From NCBI RefSeq assembly GCF_023218075.1, contig NZ_JALPTB010000032.1, positions 1 to 64,000 on the forward strand: a stretch of 64,000 nucleotides of DNA. The letters run 5' to 3'. The position numbers were made by a program, and so were the translations under genes. The notes under the pieces were generated by a model, which searched no databases, had not been told where the DNA came from, and was given only the letters and a program-made list of their open reading frames with translations. Shown piece after piece: positions 32,187 to 41,109 of this stretch. The DNA comes from Rhodococcus sp. HM1. GTDB lineage: Bacteria; Actinomycetota; Actinomycetes; Mycobacteriales; Mycobacteriaceae. Every line of letters begins with the position of its first letter. Positions within the stretch are counted from its first letter, which is position 1.

Positions 32187-33569
32187 CTACGGGACCATCG
32201 CGCGCAGTGTCGCGAGCGCGGGACGGACGTTCGCGAGGTACCGGGCCATCGCGTCCTGCACCTTCGGCCGGTCGAAATGCTGCCGCAGCCCTCGGGCCGT
32301 GTTGAGACGGGCGCGTTCGAGCCACTCCGCGATGTCCGGTTCCTTCGACCACATCCGGTCGGCGGACATCTCGACGAGCAGACCCCGCGCCCAGTCGAGC
32401 GGAACGTCGGGCAACCGGTTCGTCGGGCACAGCCGGTTCTTCTCGTCGAGGGGACGGCCGGTCGACTCCACGAACCCGACCATCGCGGCGTTGAACGGGA
32501 CGAGCCCCGACCGGACGGGCTGCAGCGTGATCCGGCCGGGCGCGAAGATCGGCACGGCCGGTGCCGGATTCAGGCCGCGGGCGGCGCAGTGCACGTGCAC
32601 CGCGTCCGGCACGGTCGCGACCGTGCCGCCGTCGAGGTGGATCTCCCGGCCGTCGAGGCGTCGTACATGCCCGAGCCGCACCACATCCCGGATCTGCCGC
32701 AGCATCTTCAACTCGGCGGTGCTCATCGTCGGCGCCTTGTACATCGAGGGTGTGACGCGGTCGTCGACCCGGAACAGCTGTTCGCTTGCCTCGAGCCGGG
32801 CGAACAGGTCGTCCGGCGAGGTCGCGTGCGCCGCCGATTCCAGTTGCCGCGCGATGCCTTCGATCAGATCGTCCACCAGTTCGCCGCCCTGCGCGAAGAA
32901 CCGGTTCCGCAGCCACGCCTCCCGCGGCTTGATCCACCGGATCGCGTCCGGGTCGACACCGGTCTGCAGCAGCCACAGGCACGCGTCGATCGCGGTCTTG
33001 CCGGCACCGATCACGACGTAGCATCCGGCCGGTCCCGCCACGTGCGGCAACTCGCCGACGGGAATGCATTGGGCGTCCGGGGCGACGGCGAACGGCGGCG
33101 CAGTGGTCGCCGGGACCGCCGGTTCGAGATAGGTGGCGTCGACCACCGCCTCCCGGACCTTCACCTCGAAACACTCGCCGGACAGGCGCGAGACGAAGCG
33201 CTCCCCACCGACGTATTCGCACATCGGGAAGTACCGGACCGCACCGGAATCGAGCAACGACGTGCGCATGACCCGGTCGTAGTATCCGCAGATCTCGGCG
33301 GCCCCGGCCTGCTCGTACATGCCGGCGTTCGGCCCGGTCCGATCGATGGTGTCGGCGCCGAGCGGCAGCGAGTTCACCCCGTAGTAGGCCGACGGCTGGT
33401 GCAGCCTCACGAACGGGTAGGCATCGTTCCAGTGCCCGCCCGGCGCGTGCCTGCGGTCGACCATCACGACGTCGGCGTCGGAATCGGCGATCAGCGCGTC
33501 GGTGAACGCCATCCCGGCGGCGCCGGCGCCCACCACCAGGTAATCGGTGTCGAGGGTGTGGGTGACCAT
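32187..33569 (-). CDS. FAD/NAD(P)-binding oxidoreductase
   Basis: The 460-residue protein has an N-terminal FAD motif DYLVVGAGAAGMAFTDALI, then HWNDAYPFVRLHQPS. A second dinucleotide turn lies in CYVVIGAGKTAIDACLWLL. The layout is like flavin-dependent monooxygenases, but the FMO fingerprint with its histidine is not clear. Related mycobacterial proteins are uncharacterised. ATG 33569 is preferred; an upstream in-frame start would add 12 residues. It may be co-transcribed with the esterase downstream. Confidence 0.75.
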   Translation of the reverse strand: MVTHTLDTDYLVVGAGAAGMAFTDALIADSDADVVMVDRRHAPGGHWNDAYPFVRLHQPSAYYGVNSLPLGADTIDRTGPNAGMYEQAGAAEICGYYDRVMRTSLLDSGAVRYFPMCEYVGGERFVSRLSGECFEVKVREAVVDATYLEPAVPATTAPPFAVAPDAQCIPVGELPHVAGPAGCYVVIGAGKTAIDACLWLLQTGVDPDAIRWIKPREAWLRNRFFAQGGELVDDLIEGIARQLESAAHATSPDDLFARLEASEQLFRVDDRVTPSMYKAPTMSTAELKMLRQIRDVVRLGHVRRLDGREIHLDGGTVATVPDAVHVHCAARGLNPAPAVPIFAPGRITLQPVRSGLVPFNAAMVGFVESTGRPLDEKNRLCPTNRLPDVPLDWARGLLVEMSADRMWSKEPDIAEWLERARLNTARGLRQHFDRPKVQDAMARYLANVRPALATLRAMVP

Positions 33570-33649
33570 GTTCGTCCCGCTCTCCGTGCTCTCCCACGAT
33601 CGCACGCGCTCCCGGGCCTGTCACGAGAACGGGCCCGGGAGCGCGCCGG

Positions 33650-34213
33650 TCACCACACGTCGCAGAAGTTCATCGCGAGGTAGTCGTGGGGCAGACCGCC
33701 CTCCGTGATCACGTCCCCTTCCCACCAGCGGAAGGTCTGCGCCGCGAAGCCGGTCGCGGCAGCGTGGATCTCCCCTTCCCGCGGGTAGTGGTATTCGACG
33801 TGGATCGAGTCGGCCGTCTCCGCCACGACCGTCGGGTGCAGCGCGCATCCGGTCGCGGTGCCCAGATAGCTACCGCGGTGGAACAACAGCAGATGTGTCG
33901 GCGACCAGCCGGTGGCGTCGACGATCCCGACCTGCGCGTAGCTCAGGTCGGTGCAGCGGTTGTAGTTGCCGTTGTACGCGTAGAGCCAGGTCGCGTCCGG
34001 AATCTGCTGCGGCGCAGGCATCTCGTCGATCGCCGCGAACACCTCGGGTGCCGCGAGATCGATCTGCGCGTCGCACGACGCGTCCTCGCGGAACAGCGGC
34101 GCCGGGAACGCGTCCCGCGCCGGAACGGCAGCCTGCGCATTCCCCACCGCAGTGCAGGCCACCACGATCGCGGCCGCGCTGCTCAGCAACGCGGCCGTGG
34201 TCTTCCCCCTCAA
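33650..34213 (-). CDS. LppP/LprE-family lipoprotein
   Basis: The 187-residue protein matches the mycobacterial LppP/LprE family in DATWLYAYNGNYNRCTDLSY and PTHLLLFHRGSYLGTAT. The N-terminal signal ends in VVAC at residues 17-20, a plausible lipobox, so it should be anchored in the membrane facing out. Further cysteines (SCDA, NRCT, GCAL, FCDVW) may pair as disulfides. TTG 34213 is the best start because GGATGGGGAA precedes it directly and gives a correct signal peptide. The function is unknown. In mycobacteria the family is linked to cell envelope physiology only by location. Confidence 0.8.
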   Translation of the reverse strand: MRGKTTAALLSSAAAIVVACTAVGNAQAAVPARDAFPAPLFREDASCDAQIDLAAPEVFAAIDEMPAPQQIPDATWLYAYNGNYNRCTDLSYAQVGIVDATGWSPTHLLLFHRGSYLGTATGCALHPTVVAETADSIHVEYHYPREGEIHAAATGFAAQTFRWWEGDVITEGGLPHDYLAMNFCDVW

Positions 34214-34323
34214 TTCCCCATCCCTTCGTCGGATGCGCTCGCGTGTCGAGCACAGAGCGGGTATCGAACCCCGACGGGATTTCGTAACACCGCGGCCCGC
34301 ACCCGGATCCGCGGCCGGGATTC

Positions 34324-35175
34324 CTATCTCGCGGGCGGACAGATCACCACGGGACATCCGCTGCGCTGCAGCACATCGCGGCCGACCGACCCGATCACCG
34401 CGCCGGCGAACCGGCCGCGGCCGTGACTGCCGACGCAGATCAGCTGGGCATCGGCGGCGTGCCCGAGCAGCGCGTCGGCCGGATCGCCCTCGACGGACAC
34501 TTCGACGACGGGCACCTGCGGAAACCGCTCCCGGGCAGCGGCCAGGGCCTCCGGCGGCACGCCGCGGGACGGCTCGGTCACCCCCGGCAGCGAGAACCAC
34601 GCGTGTACCGCCACCACGGAGGTCCCGAACAGTGCGGCCAGCTCGAACGCCACCAGCGCGACGCTCGCGCCGCGCGGTCCCGGTTCGATACCGACGACGA
34701 CCGGACGCTCGTCGTCGGGAAGGCGGCCCGGCTGTCCCCGCCAGCTCGCGACCGGGCAGGAGGCACGTCGCACCAGGTCCTGCGCCGTGGACCGGCGCAG
34801 CAGTGCTTCGAGTGCGCCGCTGCCGCTTCCGCTGTGCCCCAGCACGACCAGGTGGGCGCCTGCGCTCGCGGCGGCCAGTGCCGTGGTGACCGGCCCGGAT
34901 TCGACCCGGCCCTCGACCTCCAGCCGCGGAAAATACGCGCGCACGACGGTGACGACGTCGGTGACGATCGCTTCCGCTGCGCGATATTGCTCCTCGGCCA
35001 ACGGTTCCCGACCACCCACCTCGGGCGCGGTACTCGGGCGGCGCCGCTCCGGCAGGACGTACACGACGTGGAGTCCGCATCGCCGACGCGCCGCGACCGC
35101 CGCCGCCCATTTCGCGGCATCGGTGGCGGACCGCGATCCGTCGACTCCGACCACCATCACGCCGTTTTCGGCCAT
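34324..35175 (-). CDS. Universal stress protein with tandem Usp domains
   Basis: The 283-residue protein holds two Usp domains. The first starts MVVGVDGSRSATDAAKWAA and ends LVVLGHSGSGSGALEALLRRST. The second starts VVVGIEPGPRGASVALVAF and ends ICVGSHGRGRFAGAVIGSVG. The second carries the ATP-binding G-x2-G-x9-G(S) signature; the first also does in a slightly altered form. Such proteins act in dormancy and hypoxia adaptation. No DosR box was recognised upstream. It is divergent from the beta-lactamase-fold lipoprotein gene. Confidence 0.9.
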   Translation of the reverse strand: MAENGVMVVGVDGSRSATDAAKWAAAVAARRRCGLHVVYVLPERRRPSTAPEVGGREPLAEEQYRAAEAIVTDVVTVVRAYFPRLEVEGRVESGPVTTALAAASAGAHLVVLGHSGSGSGALEALLRRSTAQDLVRRASCPVASWRGQPGRLPDDERPVVVGIEPGPRGASVALVAFELAALFGTSVVAVHAWFSLPGVTEPSRGVPPEALAAARERFPQVPVVEVSVEGDPADALLGHAADAQLICVGSHGRGRFAGAVIGSVGRDVLQRSGCPVVICPPAR

Positions 35176-35259
35176 GTGCACCGCCCGTTCACGGTTCCCG
35201 GAAGGTTCGACGGGACGAGAATACCGGCAGTGTCGCGGCGGACCTGACAGACTGCCGAT

Positions 35260-36504
35260 ATGTCGATCGGGTGGAGGGTTCTCGCGCTGTTCTGCGCGTT
35301 CGGGATACTGGCTGCGTGTTCGTCGTCGAACGGGTTGCAGGACACGGCGCGGACACCCGCCGGCGTCGAGAGCGCCGACCCCGCGCAGGCCGACGCGATC
35401 ATGCGGATCGTCGAGCAGGCGATGGCGGACCGTCACCTGCGGGCGGTGATCGTCCGGGTCACCGAGGACGGCGAGGAGATCGTCACGCGCGCGGTCGGCG
35501 AGTCGATGACCGGGGTGCCCGCGACCCCGGACATGCACTTCCGCAACGGCGCCGTCGCGATCTCGTACATCTCGACGGTGCTGCTGCAGCTGGTCGACGA
35601 GGGCACGGTGACGCTCGACGACCGGGTGTCCCGGTGGCTGCCGGACATCCCGCACACCGACCGCGTCACGCTCGGCCAGCTCGCGCAGATGACCTCGGGC
35701 TACCCGGATTACGTCATCGGCAACGACGAGTTCGCGAACGCGATCTACGCCGATCCGTTCCGGTCGTGGACACCCGAGGAGCTTCTCTCGTATGCGACGT
35801 CGAAACCGTTGCTGTACGAGCCCGGCACCAACTGGAACTACGCGCACACCAACTACGTGATCCTCGGCCTGGCTCTCGAGAAGATCACCGGTAAGACCGT
35901 CGAAACGCTTGTGCAGGAACGGATCCTGGACCCACTGCAACTCGACGACACCCAGGCGACGCAGACCCCGGCGATCCCGGATCCCGTGCTGCACGCGTTC
36001 AGTTCGGAGCGCCGCCAGTTCCTGGGTATTCCTCCCACCACTCCGTTCTACGAGGAGACCAGCTTCTGGGATCCGTCGTGGACGATCACGAACGGCGCCG
36101 TCCAGACCAGCAACATCTACGACCTCCACGACACCGCGGTCGCGGTGGGCACCGGCCGGTTGCTCTCCCCCGAGTCGCACCGAGCGATGGTCTCGACCGA
36201 TCTGCGCGGCAGGACACACGCACAACCCGGCTGCGCGACGTGCGCCGAACAGACCGAGGGCTACACGTACGGGCTGGGCGTCGTGATCTCCGGCGACTGG
36301 CTGCTGCAGAACCCGCTGTTCGCCGGGTACTCGGCGGTCGAGGCGTATCTGCCGGACCGGAAGATCGCGATCGCGGTCGCGGCGACCTACGGTCCGGAAG
36401 CGTTCGCCGACACCGGCGCATACTCGAATCAGGCCCAGGCCCTGTTCCGGGAGATCGGTGCACAGATCGCGCCGGACCACGCCCCACCGGCGCCGCCCGG
36501 GTAG
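35260..36504 (+). CDS. Beta-lactamase-fold lipoprotein lacking catalytic residues
   Basis: The 414-residue protein has a signal with lipobox LAAC at about residue 20 and a serine beta-lactamase/DD-peptidase fold (TVLLQLVDEGTVTLDDRVSR, LAQMTSGYPDY, PGTNWNYAHTNYVILGLALE). The usual nucleophile motif G-S-x-x-K is here GAVAI, so both the serine and the lysine are absent. The Y-x-N motif is YAH. The late H-x-G is not visible. It is therefore probably a non-enzymatic binding or scaffold protein at the cell envelope. ATG 35260 gives a good signal peptide. It precedes the WS/DGAT gene by 107 bases on the same strand. Confidence 0.85.
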   Translation: MSIGWRVLALFCAFGILAACSSSNGLQDTARTPAGVESADPAQADAIMRIVEQAMADRHLRAVIVRVTEDGEEIVTRAVGESMTGVPATPDMHFRNGAVAISYISTVLLQLVDEGTVTLDDRVSRWLPDIPHTDRVTLGQLAQMTSGYPDYVIGNDEFANAIYADPFRSWTPEELLSYATSKPLLYEPGTNWNYAHTNYVILGLALEKITGKTVETLVQERILDPLQLDDTQATQTPAIPDPVLHAFSSERRQFLGIPPTTPFYEETSFWDPSWTITNGAVQTSNIYDLHDTAVAVGTGRLLSPESHRAMVSTDLRGRTHAQPGCATCAEQTEGYTYGLGVVISGDWLLQNPLFAGYSAVEAYLPDRKIAIAVAATYGPEAFADTGAYSNQAQALFREIGAQIAPDHAPPAPPG

Positions 36505-36611
36505 GCGGCGCGTGCGACACACCGCCTGCGCGGCGAGCCGTTCGGTTGCCGACGTGCGAAGCTGCGGCGGGGAGTCCTGACGCGGGGGCCACAGGCGGGG
36601 GAGGTAGTGCG

Positions 36612-38012
36612 ATGGCGGCAATGGACGCGATGGGTGCCTTGATGATGACGGCCGAGGAGCTGTCGAATCCGATGCACATTTCTGCGCTGATCGTCCTGGC
36701 ACCGCCCGAGGGTGCCGGGTCTGCCTTCGTCGACGAGATCCACCGCGCGTGCCGTGTCGACGCGGACCTCCTCGACCCGCGGCTGCGCCGTCGTCCGCAC
36801 CGCGGCGTCGACACGGGCGGGGCGTGGACCTGGCGCGACGCCGACCCGGACATGAGCGAGCACGTGTTCCGGAGGACGCTGCCGGCCGGTTCGGGCCGGG
36901 AGGCACTGTGGTCGTTCGTCGGTGACGTGCACGCCGAGCCGCTCGATCGGTCGCGGCCCATGTGGCAGGTGCACGTGATCGACGGTTTCGACGGCGATCG
37001 GATCGGATTGCTCGTCAAGGTGCACCATTCGGTGGTCGACGGCATCGGCGGCATCCGGATGATCGAGTCCTGGGTGTGCGACGATCCGGACCGCCGTGGC
37101 ATGCAGTTGTTCACCGCAGAGCCCTCCCGGGAACGGGATTCGAGTGCCGGCACCCGGTTCCCGGGACCGCTCGCACTGGCCCGCTCGACGGTCGAGGCCG
37201 CGGCGGCAGGCGCGGACTTCGCGGTGCGGCTCGGCAAGGGTGGATTCCTGAACGTCTTCAAGGCGTTGACCGGAGGCAGCGCGACCCTGCCGTTCTCGGC
37301 GCCCGACACCAGGTTCAACGGCAGGCTCGCGCCCGCGCGCTCCGTCGCCGGGGCCGAGATCTCCCGTGCCCGCGTCCGCGCGGTCGCCCAGGAAACGGGC
37401 ACCACCACCAACGACGTCCTGACCGCCGTCGTCGCCGGTGTGCTGCGGTACTGGCTGCTCGCCCACGACGAACTTCCCGACGAATCCCTGGTCGCGATCT
37501 GCCCGATCACGGTCCGGCCCCGCGACGCCGCCGCGGACGACGCCGCCGCCAATGCGTTCGGTGTCGCGCTGTGCACGCTCGGCACCGAACTGGACGATCC
37601 GGCGCAGCGGCTCGCCACCGTCCATCGGTCCATGTCGGAGGCGAAAGAGCAGGTCGCCGATCTCGGGTCGGGAGCGTCGCTGGCCGTGGCCCTGCCCGCC
37701 ATCGCGCCGACGGTGCTGCTCCCCCAGATTCCGTTCGCGCCGACTCCGCGGCCGGCGTTCAACCTGGCGTTGTCGAACGTGCCGGGTCCGCCCACCGACC
37801 GGTACTGGAACGGCGCCCACCTCGAGGCGATCTACCCGGTCTCCACGGTGTACGACGGTCTCGCCCTCAACATCACCGTGTGCTCGTACGACGACAAGCT
37901 CGACATCGGGTACGTCGCGGGGCGAGAACAACTTCCCGACATCGAGACGCTCATCCCGCTCACGGAACGGGCGCTGTCGGATCTCGAAGCGACGGTGGGG
38001 ATCACGCGGTAG
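36612..38012 (+). CDS. Wax ester synthase/diacylglycerol O-acyltransferase
   Basis: The 466-residue enzyme transfers acyl groups from acyl-CoA to alcohols or diacylglycerol, making storage wax esters or triacylglycerol, which Rhodococcus stores in large amounts. The active-site motif is VKVHHSVVDGIGG (HHxxxDG) near residue 140. Later family segments include TTNDVLTAVVAGVLRYWL, NLALSNVPGPPTDRYWNGA and LNITVCSYDDKLDIGYV. The length is typical. ATG 36612 follows GGGGGAGG. A short hairpin at 38013-38027 follows the stop. Confidence 0.92.
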   Translation: MAAMDAMGALMMTAEELSNPMHISALIVLAPPEGAGSAFVDEIHRACRVDADLLDPRLRRRPHRGVDTGGAWTWRDADPDMSEHVFRRTLPAGSGREALWSFVGDVHAEPLDRSRPMWQVHVIDGFDGDRIGLLVKVHHSVVDGIGGIRMIESWVCDDPDRRGMQLFTAEPSRERDSSAGTRFPGPLALARSTVEAAAAGADFAVRLGKGGFLNVFKALTGGSATLPFSAPDTRFNGRLAPARSVAGAEISRARVRAVAQETGTTTNDVLTAVVAGVLRYWLLAHDELPDESLVAICPITVRPRDAAADDAAANAFGVALCTLGTELDDPAQRLATVHRSMSEAKEQVADLGSGASLAVALPAIAPTVLLPQIPFAPTPRPAFNLALSNVPGPPTDRYWNGAHLEAIYPVSTVYDGLALNITVCSYDDKLDIGYVAGREQLPDIETLIPLTERALSDLEATVGITR

Positions 38013-38027
38013 TCGGAGACACTCCGA
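38013..38027 (+). terminator. Short hairpin after the WS/DGAT gene
   Basis: TCGGAG and CTCCGA pair across a three-base loop directly after the stop codon. There is no T-run, so it is at best a weak terminator. Confidence 0.3.
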
Positions 38028-38040
38028 TCGTATACGGACG

Positions 38041-38412
38041 TGATCGTAATCGAATTCCGCTGCGGTAAAGACGAATACGCAGCCGCGATATCCCGGGGAG
38101 GTCGCCAGATCCCGCATCCACGACACCTGCGCGACGAGCTGGTCCCGCGGATTCGGGTTCTCGCGAGCGACTCTTGCCGAAGCCACCGCGGCGCACGGCC
38201 GCGGGCTGCGCGTCGGCGGCGTGGTCGAGATCGAACTCGGCGCCGACCACGACGCGAACGGCACCTCGGTCCACGAGTGCGGAGAACTCGCCACTCGGCA
38301 GGGCCTGTCACCGAATCGGGACCGCACAAGAAACCCGAGCGGCATCCAGGGTTGCAATCACGCTGATTGTAATCCTCGACAGCGCGACGATCGGCCCCTA
38401 CCGTTCACGATC
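38041..38412 (+). other. Coding-like stretch without a start, upstream of the SsuD-like gene
   Basis: The frame in phase with the next gene is open from about 38050 to 38412. It has strongly GC-rich third positions between about 38098 and 38290, with segments such as FSRATLAEATAAHGRGL and GVVEIELGADHDANGTS. It has no start codon with a ribosome binding site and no family I recognise. It may be a remnant of a degraded gene. Near its end, TTGCAATC and GATTGTAA (38352-38359, 38365-38372) form an imperfect palindrome that could be an operator for the sulfur genes. Confidence 0.35.
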
Positions 38413-39585
38413 ATGTCTTTAGCGTTCCACTGGTTTCTTCCCACCTACGGCGACAGCCGCTCGATCGTCGGAGGTGGTCACGGCACTCCAGCAGGGAAAG
38501 CCGGTGGCGACCGGCGAGCGAGCATCGGCTACCTGTCCTCGATCGCCCGAGCTGCGGAAGAGTTCGGTTTCACCGGAGCGCTCACCCCCACCGGAGCCTG
38601 GTGCGAGGACGCATTCCTCACCACGGCGATGGTCGCCCGCGAATCCGAGAAGCTCGCGTTCCTCGTCGCGTTCCGACCCGGCCTGATCAGCCCCACCCTG
38701 GCGGCACAGATGGCCGCCACGTTCTCGTTGCACGCCCCCGGCCGCATCCTGCTCAACGTCGTCACCGGCGGCGAAGCCCATGAACAGCGTGCCTACGGCG
38801 ACCACCTCGGCAAGGACGATCGCTACGCCCGCGCCGACGAATTCCTCTCCATCGTCCGGCGACTGTGGGCCGGCGAAACCGTGACCCACCACGGACAGCA
38901 CATCAATGTCGACGAGGCGGCGCTCGCGACGCTTCCGAGCCCGGTTCCCCCGCTCTACTTCGGCGGATCGTCGCCGGCCGCGGGCCCGGTCGCCGCCGAG
39001 CACTCCGATGTGTACCTCACCTGGGGCGAACCGCCCGCCGCCGTCGCCCAGAAGATCGGCTGGATCCGCGATCTCGCCGCCGCCCGTGGCCGCACCGTCC
39101 GCTTCGGGATCCGGCTGCACGTCATCACCCGCGACACCGCGGAGGAGGCGTGGGCGCAGGCCGACAAGCTCGTCGCGGCCCTGGGTCCCGATGCGGTCGC
39201 CACCGCCCAGGCCGGCCTGGCCCGCAGCGAATCCGAGGGGCAGCGCCGCATGCTGGCCCTGCACGAGGCCAACCGGCGCAGCGGCGACTGGCGCGACGCC
39301 CGCAATCTCGAGGTGGCACCGAACCTGTGGGCCGGTGTCGGGCTCGTGCGCGGCGGCGCAGGCACCGCGCTGGTCGGCAGCCACACCGAGGTCGCCGACC
39401 GCATCGCCGAATACGCCGCCCTCGGCATCGACGAATTCGTGCTGTCGGGATACCCGCACCTCGAAGAGCTGTACTGGTTCGGCGAGGGTGTGTTGTCCGT
39501 GCTGCGCGAACGCGGACTGTTCACCGGTGGCATCGACACCACCGGAACCGGGAACGTGCCGTTCCTCGCGGTGGCGTCGAGGTGA
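38413..39585 (+). CDS. Alkanesulfonate monooxygenase-like flavin enzyme (SsuD/MsuD type)
   Basis: The 390-residue protein is a luciferase-like monooxygenase that uses reduced FMN to cleave sulfonates to sulfite and an aldehyde. The start MSLAFHWFLPTYGDSR, the segment FTGALTPTGAWCEDAFL, PGRILLNVVTGGEAHEQRAYGD, the HHGQHINVD region and PPLYFGGSSPAAGPVAAEHSDVYLTWGEP all fit SsuD. It starts a coupled unit: its TGA overlaps the SfnB-like GTG. With the dimethyl sulfone monooxygenase nearby, methanesulfonate is a likely substrate. No flavin reductase gene is present in the window, so a distant one must supply FMNH2. Confidence 0.88.
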   Translation: MSLAFHWFLPTYGDSRSIVGGGHGTPAGKAGGDRRASIGYLSSIARAAEEFGFTGALTPTGAWCEDAFLTTAMVARESEKLAFLVAFRPGLISPTLAAQMAATFSLHAPGRILLNVVTGGEAHEQRAYGDHLGKDDRYARADEFLSIVRRLWAGETVTHHGQHINVDEAALATLPSPVPPLYFGGSSPAAGPVAAEHSDVYLTWGEPPAAVAQKIGWIRDLAAARGRTVRFGIRLHVITRDTAEEAWAQADKLVAALGPDAVATAQAGLARSESEGQRRMLALHEANRRSGDWRDARNLEVAPNLWAGVGLVRGGAGTALVGSHTEVADRIAEYAALGIDEFVLSGYPHLEELYWFGEGVLSVLRERGLFTGGIDTTGTGNVPFLAVASR

Positions 39586-40796
39586 CCGCCGCACCGACCG
39601 CGGTCCGCATCACGAGCATCGACGACGCACTCGAAGTCGCCGCGCAACTGTCCGAAGAGTTCGCCGGCGATGCCGCCCGACGCGACGCCGAGCGGGAACT
39701 GCCGCACGCACAGATTCGGCAACTGGCGGCGTCCGGGTTGCTCGCGGTGACGGTGCCGCGCGCATACGGCGGTCTCGATGTGCCGTTCGAGGTGGTTGCG
39801 GAGATCTTCCGTCTGCTCGCGGCGGGCGATCCGAGCATCGGCCAGATCCCGCAGTCGCACTTCACGTTCCTCGAGGCACTGCGCACCCAAGGCAGCCCCG
39901 ACCAGCAACGCTTCTTCTACGGCGAGGTGCTCTCCGGCGCGCTCCTGGCGAACGCGCAGAGCGAACGCGGACCGCATCCGATCAACGTCGACACCACGGT
40001 GCTGACCCGGCTCGGCGAAGACTACGTCCTGTCGGGCCGCAAGTTCTACAGCACCGGCGCATTGTTCGCCGACTGGATCATGGTGCGCGCCAGCCTCTTC
40101 GAAGGGCCCGGCACCCCGGATGCAAGCACACCGAAGGCGGTGGCGTTCGTTCCGCGCGACACCGAGGGGCTCACGATCGTCGACGACTGGGACGGGATGG
40201 GTCAGCGCACCACGGCCAGCGGCACCGTCACACTCGACCACGTGGTGGTGCCCGCGTCGTCGGTGGTGCCCTACTCTCCTGTCTTCGCCGGTCCGAACAC
40301 CTACGGCTCGCAAGCCCAGCTCGTACACACAGCGATCGACGTGGGCATCGCAACCGGAGCGCTCCGCGAGGCGGTCGTCCAGGCAGGACGAGCCCGCCCA
40401 CATTTCGAGGCGAATGTCGCTCGGGCCACGGACGATCCGCTCCTGGTTCAGATTGCCGGTGAAGTGACGGTGACGGTGCGGGCCGCGCAGGCGCTGCTGT
40501 CGGTGGCGGCCCGCGCGGTCGATGCCGCGCGCGCCGACACGACCGACGAATCCACGGCAATCGCATCGATCGAGGTCGCGACCGCGAAGGTCGCGGCCGC
40601 CCGGGCGGCCGTCGAGGCCGCGAATGTGTTGTTCGAGCTCGGCGGTACCCGCAGTGCGTCGGGTGCGGCGAATCTGTCCCGCTACTGGCGCGACGCGCGC
40701 ACCCACACGCTGCACGACGCGACGCGATGGAAACTCCAGCACATCGGCCGCTGGACCCTCGACCGCACGCCCCCGCCCAGGCACGGGGTGATCTGA
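39582..40796 (+). CDS. SfnB-like acyl-CoA dehydrogenase-fold flavin monooxygenase
   Basis: The 404-residue protein has the acyl-CoA dehydrogenase fold and resembles SfnB and DszC-like flavin monooxygenases of sulfur metabolism. Segments include LAASGLLAVTVPRAYGGLDV, GRKFYSTGALFADWIMVRAS, DWDGMGQRTTASGTVTLDHV and FELGGTRSASGAANLSRYWRD. The acyl-CoA dehydrogenase catalytic glutamate is not evident, which fits a monooxygenase. It probably helps convert an organosulfur compound. GTGA overlap with the SsuD-like gene implies coupling. A 17-bp terminator hairpin follows the stop. Confidence 0.85.
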   Translation: MTAAPTAVRITSIDDALEVAAQLSEEFAGDAARRDAERELPHAQIRQLAASGLLAVTVPRAYGGLDVPFEVVAEIFRLLAAGDPSIGQIPQSHFTFLEALRTQGSPDQQRFFYGEVLSGALLANAQSERGPHPINVDTTVLTRLGEDYVLSGRKFYSTGALFADWIMVRASLFEGPGTPDASTPKAVAFVPRDTEGLTIVDDWDGMGQRTTASGTVTLDHVVVPASSVVPYSPVFAGPNTYGSQAQLVHTAIDVGIATGALREAVVQAGRARPHFEANVARATDDPLLVQIAGEVTVTVRAAQALLSVAARAVDAARADTTDESTAIASIEVATAKVAAARAAVEAANVLFELGGTRSASGAANLSRYWRDARTHTLHDATRWKLQHIGRWTLDRTPPPRHGVI

Positions 40797-40823
40797 GCGC
40801 ACGAAGTGGTCATTCGAGCAGTG

Positions 40824-40866
40824 CGGGAACGGCCGGGACGGAATTGTTTCGTCCCGGCCGTTCCCG
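40824..40866 (+). terminator. 17-bp perfect terminator hairpin after sfnB-like gene
   Basis: Arms 40824-40840 and 40850-40866 pair perfectly over 17 bases around a nine-base loop (GAATTGTTT), 28 bases past the stop. The T-run after it is short (TCTCC), but the stem is very stable. Confidence 0.82.
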
Positions 40867-41105
40867 TCTCCATAATGCCGCCGCACATTGCCGACGGCTC
40901 CTGCCTCGACAACGATGCGCTCCCTGACACGCCTCGGTATGCGACTGCGCAACTCCATGCGGCCGTCTCGTGATTTCACCATGCCCGGCGGCAGTCTGGC
41001 CGGGCGGCGTTTTCCGACACCGACGGGGACGATCTGCCAGGTACAGAGTTCGAATCCCGAGAATTTTTATTATTGGAAGTGACACAGAACAACGATTGAA
41101 TCGTT
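40867..41105 (+). promoter_or_regulatory. Leader of sfnG with palindrome at the start codon
   Basis: The 240-base leader ends in an AT-rich run (GAATTTTTATTATTGG, about 41061-41076) that could hold a promoter. Next comes the perfect palindrome AACGATT-G-AATCGTT at 41091-41105, only four bases from the sfnG ATG. No purine-rich ribosome binding site is visible there. Repressor binding, or a start site inside the palindrome, would place the control at the start codon. A 55-codon arginine-rich frame (40915-41082) exists but lacks a ribosome binding site. Confidence 0.5.
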
Positions 41106-41109
41106 ACCC

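Noticed and set aside
36429-38357. Long minus-strand frame antisense to the WS/DGAT gene
   Set aside because: The plus strand encodes a protein with the HHxxxDG active site. The antisense product has no recognisable domain.
41047-41062. GTTCGAATCCC, resembling the T-loop of a tRNA
   Set aside because: The flanking bases do not form a T-stem, no D- or anticodon arm lies upstream and there is no acceptor stem, so it is a chance match in the sfnG leader.
40915-41082. 55-codon arginine-rich frame upstream of sfnG, possible leader peptide
   Set aside because: No ribosome binding site, no cysteine- or methionine-rich run expected of a sulfur attenuator peptide, and no hairpin pair placed for attenuation.
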